Assembly: GCF_019443425.1 (NCBI RefSeq)
Contig: NZ_CP080382.1
Span: 3,782,001-3,846,000, forward strand
Direction: 5' to 3'
DNA: 64,000 nt
DNA from: Arthrobacter sp. PAMC25284
GTDB taxonomy: Bacteria; Actinomycetota; Actinomycetes; Actinomycetales; Micrococcaceae
Every line of letters starts with the position of its first letter. Position 1 is the stretch's first letter. Shown in pieces: positions 63,420 to 64,000 of the stretch. Below the pieces are notes generated by a model. It was given only the letters and a program-made list of their open reading frames with translations, was not told the origin of the DNA and did no database searches. Both the position numbers and the translations under genes were made by a program.

Positions 63420-64000
63420 GCAGCGTCAACACGGCAATCCAGCTGATTACGCGTGAACAGGCGGAGCGGAAGGTGCCGGCAGCTTCCACCTGCAGCCCGG
63501 CGCTCGCCCGGGGGCCCTGGGATTTCGACGCCGCCGAGTCGCGCGCCGGGGCCCCGGCCTACGGCCCCGGCGCCTCCTCGGCCGACGTCGCCCCGGCGTC
63601 GACGCCGCGCCAAGGCCAGCTCCCTGAGGAGTACAAGCTCGCCAGCGACGCCGAACTGGACGCCCGGATCCGGGCCGCCAAAGCCACGCTCGGGGACCGC
63701 GCCGTCGTCCTGGGCCACTTTTACCAACGCGATGAGGTGATCGAATACGCCGACTTTGTGGGCGACTCGTTCCAGCTCGCCAACGCGGCCCTGACCCGGC
63801 CGGACGCTGAAGCCATCATCTTCTGCGGTGTGCACTTTATGGCCGAGACGGCGGATATTCTGTCCCGGCCGGACCAGGCCGTCATTCTGCCCAACCTCGC
63901 CGCCGGCTGCTCGATGGCGGACATGGCCGACATCGACTCGGTCACCGAATGCTGGGAACAGCTGGAGGAGCTCTACGGCACGGAACCCGACGCCGACGGA
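63416..64000 (+). CDS. nadA: Quinolinate synthase, 3' partial
   Basis: 195 residues visible, running off the window. Makes quinolinate from iminoaspartate and DHAP using a [4Fe-4S] cluster. After a variable 70-residue N-terminus the core reads AVVLGHFYQRDEVIEYADFVGDS and IIFCGVHFMAETADIL, with the first cluster Cys, then LPNLAAGCSMADM. Translationally coupled to nrtR. In actinobacteria nadB and nadC usually follow. Confidence 0.95.
   Translation, partial: MSSVNTAIQLITREQAERKVPAASTCSPALARGPWDFDAAESRAGAPAYGPGASSADVAPASTPRQGQLPEEYKLASDAELDARIRAAKATLGDRAVVLGHFYQRDEVIEYADFVGDSFQLANAALTRPDAEAIIFCGVHFMAETADILSRPDQAVILPNLAAGCSMADMADIDSVTECWEQLEELYGTEPDADG

Overview
This 64 kb window is high-GC chromosomal DNA from an actinobacterium. 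Gene content and order point to the Micrococcales, most likely Arthrobacter or a close relative. The main clues are the sua5-wecA-atp cluster, nucS in place of mutS/mutL, pncB-clpS-DUF2017-murI-MBL-rph-rdgB in the order also known from Mycobacterium, sbcD-sbcC, and nrtR-nadA. No database search was run. I saw no rRNA, tRNA, CRISPR array, prophage or insertion sequence; almost everything is ordinary chromosomal coding sequence.

Layout. 0-4 kb: the 3' part of sua5, then cell-wall glycopolymer genes (a WecG/TagA-type transferase, a reverse-strand family 2 glycosyltransferase, a WecA/TagO-type transferase). 4-12 kb: a complete F1Fo ATP synthase operon (atpI-like, small membrane protein, atpB-E-F-H-A-G-D-C). 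12-16.4 kb: a DUF2550 gene, a membrane-bound esterase and a fused aminoacyl-lipid synthase, likely one lipid-aminoacylation unit. 16.4-28.2 kb: a cold-shock gene with a structured leader, nucS, a zinc-site protein, hydrolase, AI-2E-type permease, a large membrane protein, CnoX-like protein, old yellow enzyme, ABC exporter, nagB and DUF3039. 28.4-34.4 kb: a superfamily 2 helicase, then a two-module Lrp regulator divergent from an M20 amidohydrolase and an MHS transporter, and a lipoprotein. 34.5-41.8 kb: NAD salvage (pncB-pncA) divergent from clpS, then murI, MBL phosphodiesterase, rph, rdgB and dedA. 42-52 kb: DnaQ-like exonuclease with BRCT, DUF4395, ADP-ribosylglycohydrolase, two DUF202 genes, sbcD-sbcC, an MFS transporter and an IclR regulator. 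52-64 kb: a two-component flavin monooxygenase (hpaC-hpaB type), an MHS transporter, a 2-oxoacid dehydrogenase cluster with a split lipoyl/hydrolase E2, phzF, an amino-acid permease with its Lrp regulator, and nrtR-nadA, cut by the window end.

Two patterns cross the window. First, at least sixteen genes have a -10-like hexamer 6-7 bases before the start codon, usually with no separate ribosome-binding site, the architecture of leaderless transcripts. Second, four otherwise well-preserved genes (rdgB, the second DUF202 gene, the second MHS transporter, phzF) each contain one extra G or C in a short homopolymer run. Removing it gives a full-length protein in every case, so these look more like sequence errors than decay.

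No wholly new system is obvious. The best candidates for new biology are the inactive-rhomboid/aminoacyl-lipid synthase with its esterase partner, the separate lipoyl-domain and hydrolase genes of the dehydrogenase cluster, the DUF3039-helicase pair, the folded leader of the cold-shock gene, and a perfect 16-bp GCAA-loop hairpin between atpA and atpG.
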